DNA of 64,000 nt from Pedococcus dokdonensis (GCF_900104525.1 NZ_LT629711.1:2604001-2668000), one strand, 5' to 3'. Counted from the first letter of the stretch, positions 52,368 to 60,820 are shown. Notes: a model not told the origin generated them from the letters alone. Made by a program: numbers and translations.

Positions 52368-52404
52368 AGCCGGCCCCTCCCGGGCTGACGGGAGAGGGCC
52401 GGCT
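52368..52404. terminator. Bidirectional terminator hairpin
   Basis: Arms AGCCGGCCCCTCCCG (52368-52382) and CGGGAGAGGGCCGGCT (52389-52404) pair with a one-base bulge. It lies between the convergent tail-tube-like and HBHA-like genes. Confidence 0.75.
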
Positions 52405-52421
52405 GGCTGAGGGGTGACGCG

Positions 52422-53108
52422 TCAGGCGCCGACCTTCTTGGCGGCAGCGGTGCTGGCCTTCTTGGTGGCGGTGGCGGTCTTCTTCGCGCTGGTCGTCGCG
52501 CCCTTGGTGGCGGACTTGCTCGCGGCGGCCGACTTCTTGGTGGTCGTCGCGGTGCGCTTGGCTGCGGTGCGGGTGGTGGTCGCGGCCTTGGTGACGGTCG
52601 CGGTGGCCTCGGCGGCCTCCTCGACGACGGAGCCGGCGATCGCGTCAGCGGCGACGACGGCCTGCTTGCGGCCGGTGGTCAGCGTGGCCTTGGCCGAGCG
52701 CTGGATGTCGGTCGCGGACTTGCGGACCGTGGTGACGGCACCCTTGCCCAGGACGAAGGTCGCCTCGGCCTGCGCGAGCAGGTCCTTGGTCGACTTCTGG
52801 GTGCGGACGCGCTTGACCAGCTTCTCGCCACGGGCAGCGACGGTCTCGTAGGTCTCGGCGGCCTTGCCGGCGATCTCGAGGCCACGGTTGAGGGCCAGCG
52901 CCGGGAGCTCCTGGGCCTGCTCGGCGGCCTCGGTCACGCGCGCCTGGGCCTTGGCCTGGAGCTTCGTGGCGTCGAGGTCGATGCGGACCGCGGTGGCCTT
53001 GACGCGGGCGTCGCGGACCTTCTCGACCGCGAGGTCGGTCAGGCCGACGGCGGCGAAGACGGGGGTGGTGTCGATGACGTTCTTGCGGATGTCGGCAACG
53101 AGTGCCAT
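52422..53108 (-). CDS. Heparin-binding hemagglutinin (HBHA)-like protein
   Basis: 228 aa from the ATG at 53108 with AAGGAG upstream. The N-terminal part (TPVFAAVGLTDLAVEKVRDA) and the long helical middle (LNRGLEIAGKAAETYETVAA then RGEKLVKRVRTQKSTKDL) form a coiled coil; the last ~60 residues are Lys/Ala/Thr repeats (TTTKKSAAASKSATKGATTS), a polycationic tail. This matches HBHA of mycobacteria, a surface adhesin that also binds DNA and lipid bodies. The XRE gene one base upstream is the same neighbour as in mycobacteria, which strengthens the call. Confidence 0.78.
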   Translation of the reverse strand: MALVADIRKNVIDTTPVFAAVGLTDLAVEKVRDARVKATAVRIDLDATKLQAKAQARVTEAAEQAQELPALALNRGLEIAGKAAETYETVAARGEKLVKRVRTQKSTKDLLAQAEATFVLGKGAVTTVRKSATDIQRSAKATLTTGRKQAVVAADAIAGSVVEEAAEATATVTKAATTTRTAAKRTATTTKKSAAASKSATKGATTSAKKTATATKKASTAAAKKVGA

Positions 53109-53109
53109 G

Positions 53110-53586
53110 TCATTCTCCTTTGTTGCGAGGGGCTTTGGTGGTCTTGGGGGCCGTGCGGGAAGCCGGCTTCCGGGGTGACTGCCTGGTGGTCGACCGGGTG
53201 CGGGTCGGTGCGTTCTCAGCACCCACGAACGAGTCGTAGATGTCGAGGAGCGCCGCCTTCTGACGGTCGGTGAGCTGCGGGTCGGCGCCGATGACGGCCC
53301 TGGTGTCGAGCGGCTCGGGCGTCGCCGAGGCGTCACCGTGCCGCTCGTCGAGGATCCCGGCCCGGACGTAGAGCGACTCGGCCGAGACCTGCAGGCCCTT
53401 GGCGAGCTGCTGGAGGATCTCGGCGCTGGGCTTCTTCAACCCGCGCTCGATCTGGGACAGGTAGGGGTTGGACACACCGGCGAGCTCCGAGAGCTGGCGC
53501 AGCGAGAGCCGGGCGGACTGACGCTGCTCGCGCAGGTAGTCACCCAGGTGGTTGGCGCCCAACGGCGGCAACGGGATCCGGCTCAT
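53110..53586 (-). CDS. XRE-family regulator upstream of hbhA
   Basis: 158 aa. The helix-turn-helix is LGDYLREQRQSARLSLRQLS then ELAGVSNPYLSQIERGLKKP, followed by ILQQLAKGLQVSAESLYVRA. The C-terminal half (TDRQKAALLDIYDSFVGAEN and a basic tail RTRSTTRQSPRKPASRTAPK) is flexible and positively charged. It probably controls its own two-gene operon. The sequence before the start contains TGCTCTAGTTAGCA, a possible imperfect operator (about 53593-53606). Confidence 0.85.
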   Translation of the reverse strand: MSRIPLPPLGANHLGDYLREQRQSARLSLRQLSELAGVSNPYLSQIERGLKKPSAEILQQLAKGLQVSAESLYVRAGILDERHGDASATPEPLDTRAVIGADPQLTDRQKAALLDIYDSFVGAENAPTRTRSTTRQSPRKPASRTAPKTTKAPRNKGE

Positions 53587-53654
53587 GCCCCCATCTTGCT
53601 TGCTCTAGTTAGCAGAATGCAAACTGGAGGCAGCGTGAGGGTGGTCACACGACG

Positions 53655-54521
53655 TCAGCCGCGGTCCTTGACCCCCAGCATGGTGCGGGCCTGCGCGGTG
53701 GAGAGTGCCGGGCGCTGCATCACCTCGGCGAGGTGGGCGGCCCGCTCGACGAGCTGCGAGTTGTGCTCGACCGGGACGCCGCGCGCGTAGACCACGTTGT
53801 CCTCCATCCCGACCCGCAGGTGTCCCCCGGCCGCGAGCGATGCGGCCGCCACGGGCAGGTGGCTGCGACCGATGCCGGTCGCCGACCACGAGGTGACCTC
53901 GGCCGGCAGCATCGCGACGCCGGCGAGCAGCGCAGCGGGCGTGCCCGGCATACCTCCCGGCACACCGGTCACGAAATCGACGTGCACCTTGCCGCCGAAC
54001 GGCAGGCCGTGGGTGTCGATGAGCCGGGCGAGCGACGCGACGTGGCCGAGGTCGAACAGCTCGAACTCGGGCACCACCTCGCGCTCCTGGGCCTGGACGT
54101 AGAGGTCAGACATGAAGCCGTAGGGGTTGAGGAAGACGTCGTCGCCGAAGTTCGTGGTGCCGCAGGTGAGGCTGCACGAGTCGGGCTCGGCGTCGAGCAC
54201 GGTCAGCCGCTGGTCGAGCGGGTCGTGCACGCTGCCGCCGGTCGAGAGCTGGATCACCAGGGAGGTCTGCTCGCGCAGCGCGTCGACCGCGGCCTTGAGG
54301 TGCCCGTGGTCGAGGGTCGGACGGTGCTCACCGTCGCGGATGTGCAGGTGGATCATCGCCGCGCCTGCGGCCTCGCACGCCACCGCCGTCTCGACGAGCT
54401 CCTCGAGGGTCGTCGGCAGCTGCGGGAAGTCGGCCTTGGCCAGCTCGGCCCCGGTGGGGGCGACGGTGATGAGGGTGCCGGTCACGCCTGAGCCTGGGGT
54501 CAGAACCATGGCCGACATCAT
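53655..54521 (-). CDS. BKACE-family beta-keto acid cleavage enzyme (DUF849)
   Basis: 288 aa. A TIM-barrel start GTLITVAPTGAELAKADFPQ, then AAMIHLHIRDGEHRPTLDHG with the zinc-binding HxH, and VHVDFVTGVPGGMPGTPAAL and LRVGMEDNVVYARGVPVEHN. BKACE enzymes join a beta-keto acid and acetyl-CoA to give acetoacetate plus an acyl-CoA; the lysine-fermentation enzyme is the model. The natural substrate here is unknown. Start could also be the downstream ATG in MVLTPGSG. Confidence 0.85.
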   Translation of the reverse strand: MMSAMVLTPGSGVTGTLITVAPTGAELAKADFPQLPTTLEELVETAVACEAAGAAMIHLHIRDGEHRPTLDHGHLKAAVDALREQTSLVIQLSTGGSVHDPLDQRLTVLDAEPDSCSLTCGTTNFGDDVFLNPYGFMSDLYVQAQEREVVPEFELFDLGHVASLARLIDTHGLPFGGKVHVDFVTGVPGGMPGTPAALLAGVAMLPAEVTSWSATGIGRSHLPVAAASLAAGGHLRVGMEDNVVYARGVPVEHNSQLVERAAHLAEVMQRPALSTAQARTMLGVKDRG

Positions 54522-54566
54522 GGCAGCCGTGCCGCGCCCGCCGGAGCGGGGTCGGCGAGGACGTCG

Positions 54567-55619
54567 CTAGGGGGCCACGACCACCGTCTGGCTGGCACTC
54601 ACGCCGTCGACGACGAGGTCGTCGTCGACAGGGGTGTTGCGCTTGACCAGCGCGAGGCCGATCGGGCCGTCCTCGAAGTGCCGTGCGACCGAGGTGAGGT
54701 GGCCGACCTGCCGGTCGCCGGACAGCACGGCGGCCCCGCGCTCTGGCAGCGTGTGGCCCGAGCCGTCGAGGTGGAGGAAGACCAGGCGACGCGGTGGACG
54801 CCCGAGGTTGTGGACCCGCGCCACCGTCTCCTGGCCCCGGTAGCAGCCCTTGTGCAGGTGGACGGCGGTGCGCAGCCAGTCGACCTCGTGGGCGATGGTG
54901 CGGTGGTCGGTGTCGAACCCGAGCCGGGGGCGCCAGGCCTCGACGCGCAGCGCCTCGCTGGCCCAGGTGCCGGCCAGGTCGCGGTCGCCGACCGCGTCGG
55001 CCAGGGCGGTGCGCGGGACCAGCACCTCACGCCAGGCCCGCCCGTGCGCGGGGTGTCCGTCGACCGGCCCGTATGCCGCCGTGTCACCGACGAGGTCGGG
55101 CCACGGGTCGCGCCACGCCAGCGGCTCACCCGGCTGGGACTCGGCCGCCGACGGCTCACCGAGCACGGCCCACTCCGACGTCACGTCGGCGACCTCGACG
55201 CGGAGCATGAACCGCATCGAGTCGAGCCAGGCAGCCAGAGCCGCGGACTGGCCGGGCTCGGTCGTGATCCAGGTGGTCTCGCCGTCGTCGACGAGGTGGA
55301 GGTCGTGCTCGACGTGCCCCTTGGGCGAGAGCACCAGCGCCTCGCGGGACTCGCGGGCGGGCAGACCGGTGAGGTGCTGGCTGGTGATCGAGTGGAGCCA
55401 AGAGAGCCGGTCGGGCCCGGTGACGGTCACGACACCCCGGTGCGACAGGTCGACGACGGCCAGCCCCTCGGTGAGCAGCCGCTGCTCCCGCAGCGGGTCT
55501 CCGTAGTGGGCGGCGACGCCGGCGTCCGGGCCCTCGCCCTCGACGGCCCCGTGCCGGTCGAGCAGGACCGAACGCAGCACCGCCGGCCCCTCGGTGGTCG
55601 TGCCTAGCGTGTCGCGCAT
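54567..55619 (-). CDS. ygfZ: YgfZ/GcvT-type folate-binding protein
   Basis: 350 aa from the ATG at 55619 (MRDTLGTTTEGPAV). The diagnostic motif HKGCYRGQETVARVHNLGRP (about 250) and the GcvT-like LVVDGVSASQT ending, with DLSHRGVVTVTGPDRLSWLH near the start, identify the YgfZ group. It helps repair or build iron-sulfur clusters using tetrahydrofolate. It overlaps the end of the fur-type gene by 16 bases, so they are co-transcribed. Confidence 0.9.
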   Translation of the reverse strand: MRDTLGTTTEGPAVLRSVLLDRHGAVEGEGPDAGVAAHYGDPLREQRLLTEGLAVVDLSHRGVVTVTGPDRLSWLHSITSQHLTGLPARESREALVLSPKGHVEHDLHLVDDGETTWITTEPGQSAALAAWLDSMRFMLRVEVADVTSEWAVLGEPSAAESQPGEPLAWRDPWPDLVGDTAAYGPVDGHPAHGRAWREVLVPRTALADAVGDRDLAGTWASEALRVEAWRPRLGFDTDHRTIAHEVDWLRTAVHLHKGCYRGQETVARVHNLGRPPRRLVFLHLDGSGHTLPERGAAVLSGDRQVGHLTSVARHFEDGPIGLALVKRNTPVDDDLVVDGVSASQTVVVAP

Positions 55620-56020
55620 GTGCTGCACTCCCCGTGGATCGCCATGTGTGTCACGTCAGCAACAAAGCCCGAACCGGCCAGAACATTCCCCGCGAACCCG
55701 TCCGCGAGCTCCTTGGGGCACTCGTCGACCTTGCCGCAGGTGCGGCAGACGAGGTGGATGTGGGTGGCGTGGTCGGCGAGGTGGTAGCTCGGAGCCCGGT
55801 GGTCGAGGTGGGTGTGCCCGACCACCCCCAGCGACTCGAGAGCCTCCAGCGCGCGGTAGACGGTGGACGGTGCGAGCGCCTGCCCGCCGTCCTCGGCGAC
55901 TCCCGTGACGACGTCCTCGGGAGTCGCATGGCCCAGCCGTGCGACCGCGTCGAGCACCCGCTGCCGCTGCGGCGTCATCCGCCGCCCTTCAGCCCGCAAC
56001 CGCTCGCCGACGTCGTGCAC
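55604..56020 (-). CDS. Fur-family metalloregulator
   Basis: 138 aa from the GTG at 56020, with TACAGT six bases upstream. The winged helix has RRMTPQRQRVLDAVARLGHA and STVYRALEALESLGVVGHTH; metal and zinc ligands are in DHATHIHLVCRTCGKVDECP and the final GECSTCAT (two CxxC pairs). It regulates iron, zinc or peroxide genes; the ligand set does not decide which. Coupling with ygfZ, an iron-sulfur repair gene, hints at iron. Confidence 0.88.
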   Translation of the reverse strand: MHDVGERLRAEGRRMTPQRQRVLDAVARLGHATPEDVVTGVAEDGGQALAPSTVYRALEALESLGVVGHTHLDHRAPSYHLADHATHIHLVCRTCGKVDECPKELADGFAGNVLAGSGFVADVTHMAIHGECSTCATR

Positions 56021-56026
56021 CGTCCC

Positions 56027-56032
56027 ACTGTA
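56027..56032 (-). promoter_or_regulatory. -10 element of the fur-type gene (leaderless)
   Basis: TACAGT on the minus strand, six bases before the GTG at 56020. Confidence 0.5.
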
Positions 56033-56081
56033 CGGTTCCGCGGCACGGCCGGTTCTGCACGGACCACACATCGGCGATACC

Positions 56082-56087
56082 TACACT
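56082..56087 (+). promoter_or_regulatory. -10 element of the LCP gene (leaderless)
   Basis: TACACT, six bases before the GTG at 56094. Confidence 0.5.
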
Positions 56088-56093
56088 GTCCGG

Positions 56094-57104
56094 GTGCTAG
56101 ACCAATTCGACGACACCGACGACACGCCCCAGACCGAGCCCAAGAAGCGATCCCGCCTGCGGCGCGTGCTGGTGATCACGCTCGCGCTGGTGCTGCTCGT
56201 GGTGGTCGGGGGCGGCGCGGCATACCTGCTCTTCCTCAACCACACGGTCAGCAAGAACGTGAAGCACGAGGCGCTGCTGCCCGAGCCGGGTGTGGACGCG
56301 CCGACCAAGGCCCCCGCGGCGAAGGACGCCCAGAACATCCTCGTGATCGGGTCGGACGCCCGGTCCGGGCTGGCCGGGGCGCGGTCCGACGTCATCGTGC
56401 TCATGCACGTCGCCGACGACCGCAAGACCGTCACCCTCGTGCACTTCCCCCGCGACCTCTGGGTGTCGGTGCCGGGCCACGGCAAGGACAAGATCAACGC
56501 GGCCTTCGCGTATGGCGGGTCGCCGCTGCTCGTGCGCACGCTCCAGGACCTTGTCGGCGTGCCGATCGACCACGTGGCACTGGTCGACTTCGAAGGCTTC
56601 AAGAAGATGACCGACGCCGTCGGCGGGGTGAACGTCTACGCGGAGGAGGCCAGCAACAGCCGTGGCTACTCCTTCCACAAGGGGTTCAACCAGATGGACG
56701 GCGCGGCCGCCCTGGCCTTCGTCCGCGAGCGCAAGCAGCTCAGCGAGGGCGACATCTCCCGCGGTCGGCGCCAGCAGGCCTTCATCAAGGCGCTGATGCT
56801 GAAGTCCCTGAGCAAGGACGTGCTGACCAACCCGGTGAAGCTGGCCCAGTTCGTCGACGCGGGCACCTCGAACCTCACGGTGGACAACGGGTTCAGCGTC
56901 GCGGACATGCGCAGCGAGGCGTTCTCGATGCGCAGTCTGCGGGGCCGCGACATCACCTTCGTGACGGCGCCGTTCAGCGGTTTCGGCACCTCGCCCGGCG
57001 GCGCCTCGATCGACGTCGTGGACGAGGCCGGGATGAAGGCCCTCGGCGAGGCCCTGCAGAGTGACGCGATGGACACCTACAAGGACAAGACCCGCACGCC
57101 CTGA
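56094..57104 (+). CDS. LytR-CpsA-Psr (LCP) family cell-wall glycopolymer ligase
   Basis: 336 aa. One membrane helix (VLVITLALVLLVVVGGGAAY) then the LCP domain: ILVIGSDARSGLAGARSDVI, VTLVHFPRDLWVSVPGHGKD, KINAAFAYGGSPLLVRTLQD, and arginines in FVRERKQLSEGDISRGRRQQ. It attaches teichoic-acid-like or arabinogalactan-like polymers to peptidoglycan outside the membrane. Its stop lies in the stem of a terminator shared with the convergent phosphatase gene. Confidence 0.9.
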   Translation: MLDQFDDTDDTPQTEPKKRSRLRRVLVITLALVLLVVVGGGAAYLLFLNHTVSKNVKHEALLPEPGVDAPTKAPAAKDAQNILVIGSDARSGLAGARSDVIVLMHVADDRKTVTLVHFPRDLWVSVPGHGKDKINAAFAYGGSPLLVRTLQDLVGVPIDHVALVDFEGFKKMTDAVGGVNVYAEEASNSRGYSFHKGFNQMDGAAALAFVRERKQLSEGDISRGRRQQAFIKALMLKSLSKDVLTNPVKLAQFVDAGTSNLTVDNGFSVADMRSEAFSMRSLRGRDITFVTAPFSGFGTSPGGASIDVVDEAGMKALGEALQSDAMDTYKDKTRTP

Positions 57105-57117
57105 TCTCCCTCAGGGC
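57099..57117. terminator. Hairpin embedding both convergent stop codons
   Basis: GCCCTGA (57099-57105) pairs with TCAGGGC (57111-57117). The left arm includes the LCP stop TGA (57102-57104), and the right arm the phosphatase stop (57111-57113, minus strand). Confidence 0.55.
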
Positions 57118-57695
57118 TTGCCGAGGGCGCGGACGACGGCCGGCAACGCGGCCATGATCTGCGTCGTCATCTGCTCGAAGACCTCGGGCGGGCGACGGTA
57201 GGGGTCGACGATGTCGGCGTCCGCGTCGCTCAGTGGCACACCGACGCCGCGTTCGCCGGCCGCCAGCGAGGCCACCCGGGCGAGGTGGTCGGCGGCCGAG
57301 GCCGCGCCGGCCAGGTCGGTGTCGGTCAGGCTCGCCACGAGGTGGGCCAGCTCGCGGAAGGTGAAGGTGTAGCGGACCGCTCTGGGGTGCAGTGCCAGCA
57401 CCTTGCCGCGGTGGGCGCGGGTGGCGGTGAGCACCAGGTCTGCGTCGGCGACCAGCGCGGCGCCGAGGGCGCGGGCGCGGAAGCCGTCCGCGGCATACCC
57501 GTTGGCCTCGAGCAGCGCACGCGCCTGGTCCTCCATCGGGTGACCCACCAGGGCACCGGTGCCAGCGCTCGCCACCTCGACCGCGCCCGGGCCCCACGAG
57601 CGGTCGAGCTCGGCCTGGAGCGCCCGCTCGAGAAACGGCGAGCGGCAGATGTTGCCCGTGCAGACCGTCAGGACGCGCCCCGGGGCCGCCGTCAT
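57111..57695 (-). CDS. Low-molecular-weight protein tyrosine phosphatase
   Basis: 194 aa. The P-loop VLTVCTGNICRSPFLERALQ (CX5R, about 10-17) and the general-acid aspartate in DIVDPYRRPPEVFEQM (DP motif near the C-terminus) are present. Such enzymes act on tyrosine kinases and wall or capsule assembly proteins; the convergent LCP gene supports a wall link. Confidence 0.88.
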   Translation of the reverse strand: MTAAPGRVLTVCTGNICRSPFLERALQAELDRSWGPGAVEVASAGTGALVGHPMEDQARALLEANGYAADGFRARALGAALVADADLVLTATRAHRGKVLALHPRAVRYTFTFRELAHLVASLTDTDLAGAASAADHLARVASLAAGERGVGVPLSDADADIVDPYRRPPEVFEQMTTQIMAALPAVVRALGKP

Positions 57696-57711
57696 CGCGC
57701 GGACCCCGCCC

Positions 57712-58209
57712 CTAGCCGACGCGCTTGAGCTCGGCGGAGAGGTGGCTCTGCAGCGGCTGGCCGACGGCGGCCATGTCCATGGCCCACATCAGGTTGGAGT
57801 TGACCAGGCCGTAGAGGCGGCTGGCCGCGTTGTACTCCTTGGCGTGCGGGCTGCGCAGCACCCCATCGGTGCGCAGCTCGATCTTGGCCGGCTCGGCCTT
57901 GCCGTAGTAGAGCTCCACGATGCCCGTCGGGTGGGTCAGGAGCAGCTCGACCTCGCCGTCCTCGAACGGGCGCCAGAAGCCCAGCTCGGTGGCGAGGGGA
58001 CGGACCTTCTCACCGGCGTCGTCGAGCAGCCAGGTGCGGCTGTGCCACTCCAGGAACGGGCGCCCGTCGTGGGTGACCTCGAGCTCCTGGCCGAAGTTCG
58101 CGGACTCGATCGTGGGGTAGCCGACCACGCCGGCACCTTCCCAGCGGCCGATCAGCCAGGCCAGTGGGGCGAGCTCGCGGGGGAGGTCGGGGTCGAGGGT
58201 GAACACCAT
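57712..58209 (-). CDS. Nitrobindin-like heme-binding beta-barrel protein
   Basis: 165 aa. It starts with LPRELAPLAWLIGRWEGAGV, the nitrobindin/FABP-like LxGxWxGxG motif, and has TELGFWRPFEDGEVELLLTH; the heme-ligand histidine expected near the C-terminus is likely that of QSHLSAEL. It binds ferric heme and can scavenge nitric oxide or peroxynitrite. The start overlaps the stop of a 32-aa membrane peptide (TGATG). Confidence 0.82.
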   Translation of the reverse strand: MVFTLDPDLPRELAPLAWLIGRWEGAGVVGYPTIESANFGQELEVTHDGRPFLEWHSRTWLLDDAGEKVRPLATELGFWRPFEDGEVELLLTHPTGIVELYYGKAEPAKIELRTDGVLRSPHAKEYNAASRLYGLVNSNLMWAMDMAAVGQPLQSHLSAELKRVG

Positions 58210-58307
58210 CAGCGGGGCGTCTTGACCAGGCGGTAGACGACGAAGGCCGCGAACCAGGTGACGACCACGGCCGTCAGGACGAGCAGGGCGATGTAGAACG
58301 TGTGCAC
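58209..58307 (-). CDS. 32-residue single-pass membrane peptide
   Basis: GTG start at 58307: (M)HTFYIALLVLTAVVVTWFA then AFVVYRLVKTPR, one hydrophobic helix with a basic tail. TACGAT lies seven bases before the GTG, so it is probably leaderless, and its stop is shared with the nitrobindin start (TGATG). The promoter and coupling make it credible despite its size. Function unknown; it may be just the leader cistron of nitrobindin. Confidence 0.6.
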   Translation of the reverse strand: MHTFYIALLVLTAVVVTWFAAFVVYRLVKTPR

Positions 58308-58314
58308 GTGCCAG

Positions 58315-58324
58315 ATCGTAGCCT
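58315..58324. promoter_or_regulatory. Overlapping divergent -10 elements
   Basis: ATCGTAGCCT holds TACGAT on the minus strand (58320-58315) and TAGCCT on the plus strand (58319-58324); the two hexamers share the TA at 58319-58320. Each is seven bases before its start codon (58307 minus, 58332 plus). Confidence 0.6.
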
Positions 58325-58331
58325 GTGCGCC

Positions 58332-58700
58332 ATGACTGCCTCCCGCGCGCTCGTCGTCAAGGTCACCTGCGGCACCGAGTCGCTCGAACGCCTCAACCAG
58401 GCCTTCACGGTCGCCGCGACGGCCGTGGCCAGCGGTGTGCCGGTCAGCCTGTGGCTCACCGGGGACGCCTCGTGGATGGCCGTGCCGGGGCGGGCCGAGG
58501 CGGTCGAGCTCGCGCACGCCGCTGCGTTGGCCGACCTGCGCGACGCGGTGCTGGCCGCCGGACGGGTCACGGTGTGCGGCCAGTGCGCGGCCCGGCGGGA
58601 CCTGTCCGAGGCGGATCTCGTCGCGGGTGTGGTCATCCGGGGCGCTGCCGCGTTCGTCGAGGAGGTCACCGCCGACGGAGCCCAGGCCCTCGTCTACTGA
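58332..58700 (+). CDS. DsrE/F-like small protein
   Basis: 122 aa. The Rossmann-like start SRALVVKVTCGTESLERLNQ and AATAVASGVPVSLWLTGDAS, plus AAGRVTVCGQCAARRDLSEA with a CxxC, fit the DsrE/DsrF sulfur-relay fold. It may handle sulfane sulfur. A dispersed hairpin repeat follows its stop directly. Confidence 0.75.
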   Translation: MTASRALVVKVTCGTESLERLNQAFTVAATAVASGVPVSLWLTGDASWMAVPGRAEAVELAHAAALADLRDAVLAAGRVTVCGQCAARRDLSEADLVAGVVIRGAAAFVEEVTADGAQALVY

Positions 58701-58705
58701 CCCTG

Positions 58706-58773
58706 ACTTCTGGCCGCTGGTGCCGCACCAAGCGCCCGATTCAGCCCCTGCACCCACCACCGCTGGCCAGAAG
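58706..58773. repeat. Dispersed hairpin repeat, copy 2
   Basis: Arms ACTTCTGGCC (58706-58715) and GGCCAGAAGT (58764-58773). Its left half, reverse-complemented, matches copy 1 at 16924-16950 in about nine of ten positions, including GTGCGGCACCAG and GGCCAGAAGT. It lies between convergent genes. Confidence 0.75.
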
Positions 58774-58796
58774 TGCGGGAAAGGGTGAGGGGTCCG

Positions 58797-59657
58797 TCAG
58801 GCGACGAAGTAGCGGACCACGACGTAGGCGACGACCCCGACCAGCAGGGAGGACGCGGCGGCCACGGCGAGCTGGGCTCGCGGCATGGCGGTCGCAGGCA
58901 GGGGGGCCAGCACCCGCCGCGCAGCGTGGGAGATCGCCGCGGCCATCAGCCCCAGCAGCGCCGCCGGGCCGGTCATCGGTCCGCCGGCCAGCGCCGACAC
59001 CAGGACCGCGGCCCCGCCGCCGAGCAGCATGGCGATGAACAGCGCCCACTGGCGCAGCCGCTTCACCGAGATCAGCGGGTCGGCCAGCGCCCCGACGCCG
59101 AGTCCGGCCATCGTCGCCGCGAGCGCGTGCTCCCCGACCAGGACGTGCGGGATCGGGGCGAGGGCGGTGCCGGCCGAGATGATCGCCAGGCCGGAGACCG
59201 TGGCGGCCACCGACTCGGTGAGGCGAGGGCGCCCGTCGCGGCGCATCAGCTGGTGCAGGAAGGCCACGATCACACTGACCGCGAGGGCCGCCGGCATCCA
59301 CTCGAGGTAGGGGTCGTCGCGCGTCGCCAGCGCGGTGCCGGTCATCAGCACGGTCCCGATCGCCAGGACTCCGCTGGTGCCGCGAGGGCTCGGCAGGCTG
59401 AGCAGCAGCGGCCACCCCCACGCCAGCACGAACCCGGCGAGCGCCACGGCGAGCGCCACGAAACCGGGGCTCGCGTAGCCGGTCAGGGCGACCAGTGCCG
59501 CGAACGCGATGGTGGCCGCGATCGCCAGCGGGCGTGCGACGAGGGCGCGTCGCGGCAGCGCCGGCCTGGCGTGCTGCGCCGTGGCTCGCCGCTCCCGCCG
59601 GGTCAGCGGGACGGCAGGGTTGGGCGCCTGCTCGGGGACGTCGGACACAAGGGGCAT
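58797..59657 (-). CDS. Polytopic membrane protein of unknown function
   Basis: 286 aa. A basic N-tail of about 40 residues, then roughly nine hydrophobic segments ([60 protein letters not shown] and others). No transport signature is recognised. It lies seven bases after the MoaD-like gene on the same strand and may be co-transcribed with it. Confidence 0.65.
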   Translation of the reverse strand: MPLVSDVPEQAPNPAVPLTRRERRATAQHARPALPRRALVARPLAIAATIAFAALVALTGYASPGFVALAVALAGFVLAWGWPLLLSLPSPRGTSGVLAIGTVLMTGTALATRDDPYLEWMPAALAVSVIVAFLHQLMRRDGRPRLTESVAATVSGLAIISAGTALAPIPHVLVGEHALAATMAGLGVGALADPLISVKRLRQWALFIAMLLGGGAAVLVSALAGGPMTGPAALLGLMAAAISHAARRVLAPLPATAMPRAQLAVAAASSLLVGVVAYVVVRYFVA

Positions 59658-59664
59658 CCTCGCA

Positions 59665-59925
59665 TCACCCCCCGGCGAAGGGAGGCAGGACCTCCAGCAC
59701 CGAGCCGGGCGGCAGGTCGTGGTCGCGGTGCGTCGTGCGCCCGTCGAGCAGCAAGGTGCTTACGGCCGTGACGGCGGCCAGCCCGGGGTGCAGCGCGTCG
59801 ACCGCGGCCACCGCCTCCGCGACCGTGCTGCAGCCGTCCACGACGTCGGACTCCACCCCTGCCGCAGCCCGTGCACCGGCCCAGTAGCGGACGGTGACCG
59901 AGGCTTCCTCGCTGCCTCCCGGCAT
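59665..59925 (-). CDS. MoaD/ThiS-family sulfur carrier protein
   Basis: 86 aa ending in PPFAGG; the C-terminal diglycine is the thiocarboxylate-forming end of the family. The beta-grasp fold is seen in [20 protein letters not shown] and [10 protein letters not shown]. It likely serves molybdopterin synthesis, fitting the molybdate importer at the other end of the window; other sulfur-carrier roles are possible. Divergent from glnR. Confidence 0.85.
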   Translation of the reverse strand: MPGGSEEASVTVRYWAGARAAAGVESDVVDGCSTVAEAVAAVDALHPGLAAVTAVSTLLLDGRTTHRDHDLPPGSVLEVLPPFAGG

Positions 59926-60045
59926 ACCCGTGGTCCTCTCCGGCGCCGACGGACGGCGACCTCTCCTCGCTTGCGTGCTGAGACAAGGGTCTCACCATGC
60001 GTTCGTCCGCCCCGCGGCGGCCGACCACCCGTATCCTTTCAAGGC

Positions 60046-60735
60046 ATGGCCCGTCTGCTGCTGCTGACCAACGCCCTGGCGCCCAGCGCCGAGGTGCTGC
60101 CGGCACTGGGTCTGCTCTCGCACCAGGTGCGGATCATCCCGGCCGAGCCGACCGCGCTGGTCGACGCCCCGCCGTGCGATGCCGTCCTGCTGGACGCCCG
60201 CCGCGACCTGGCCGTGGCCCGGTCGCTCTGCCGCGTGCTGCGCGCCACGGGCATGTCGGTCCCCCTGCTGGCCATCGTCACCGAGGGTGGCCTCGCCGGC
60301 ATCACCGCCGAGTGGGGCGTCGACGACGTGCTGCTCGAGTCGGCGGGTCCGGCCGAGGTCGAGGCCCGCCTGCGGCTGGCCGCCGGCCGGCTGCAGGACA
60401 CCCAGGAGCCCGAGGACGTGCAGATCACCTCGGGCGACGTCACGATCGACGAGGCGACCTATTCGGCGCGGGTACGCGGTCGGCTGCTCGACCTGACCTA
60501 CAAGGAGTTCGAGCTCCTCAAGTACCTCGCGCAGCACCCGGGTCGAGTGTTCAGCCGCGCCCAGCTGCTCCAGGAGGTCTGGGGCTACGACTACTACGGC
60601 GGCACCCGCACGGTCGACGTCCACGTGCGGCGGCTGCGCGCCAAGCTCGGCTCCGAGCACGAGGTCCTGATCGGCACGGTCCGCAACGTCGGCTACCGCT
60701 TCGTGCCGGCCGAGGACGCGCACGCCGACGCCTGA
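60046..60735 (+). CDS. glnR: Global nitrogen regulator GlnR
   Basis: 229 aa. The N-terminal receiver-like domain [20 protein letters not shown] and [20 protein letters not shown] then [13 protein letters not shown] is characteristic of GlnR, an OmpR-type orphan regulator that works without standard phosphorylation. The C-terminal winged helix has [20 protein letters not shown] and [20 protein letters not shown]. It controls ammonium assimilation, amino-acid use and other genes. TATCCT lies eight bases before the ATG. Confidence 0.93.
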   Translation: MARLLLLTNALAPSAEVLPALGLLSHQVRIIPAEPTALVDAPPCDAVLLDARRDLAVARSLCRVLRATGMSVPLLAIVTEGGLAGITAEWGVDDVLLESAGPAEVEARLRLAAGRLQDTQEPEDVQITSGDVTIDEATYSARVRGRLLDLTYKEFELLKYLAQHPGRVFSRAQLLQEVWGYDYYGGTRTVDVHVRRLRAKLGSEHEVLIGTVRNVGYRFVPAEDAHADA

Positions 60736-60779
60736 GGGCAGCGGACTCCCCCGGCTGTGTCTCCCGTTGCGGCACGACA

Positions 60780-60820
60780 ACTGAGGGCGCCCCTCCCGTT
60801 TCCGGGAGGGGCGCCTCAGT
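60780..60820. terminator. Bidirectional terminator hairpin
   Basis: ACTGAGGGCGCCCCTCCCG (60780-60798) pairs with CGGGAGGGGCGCCTCAGT (60803-60820), one bulged base, four-base loop. It lies between convergent glnR and the nucleotidase gene. A GTATGCCG octamer follows at 60830. Confidence 0.8.

Noticed and set aside
52422..52650. Repetitive Lys/Ala/Thr-coding DNA considered as a satellite repeat
   Set aside because: It is the cationic tail of the HBHA-like protein, in frame and without exact repeat units.
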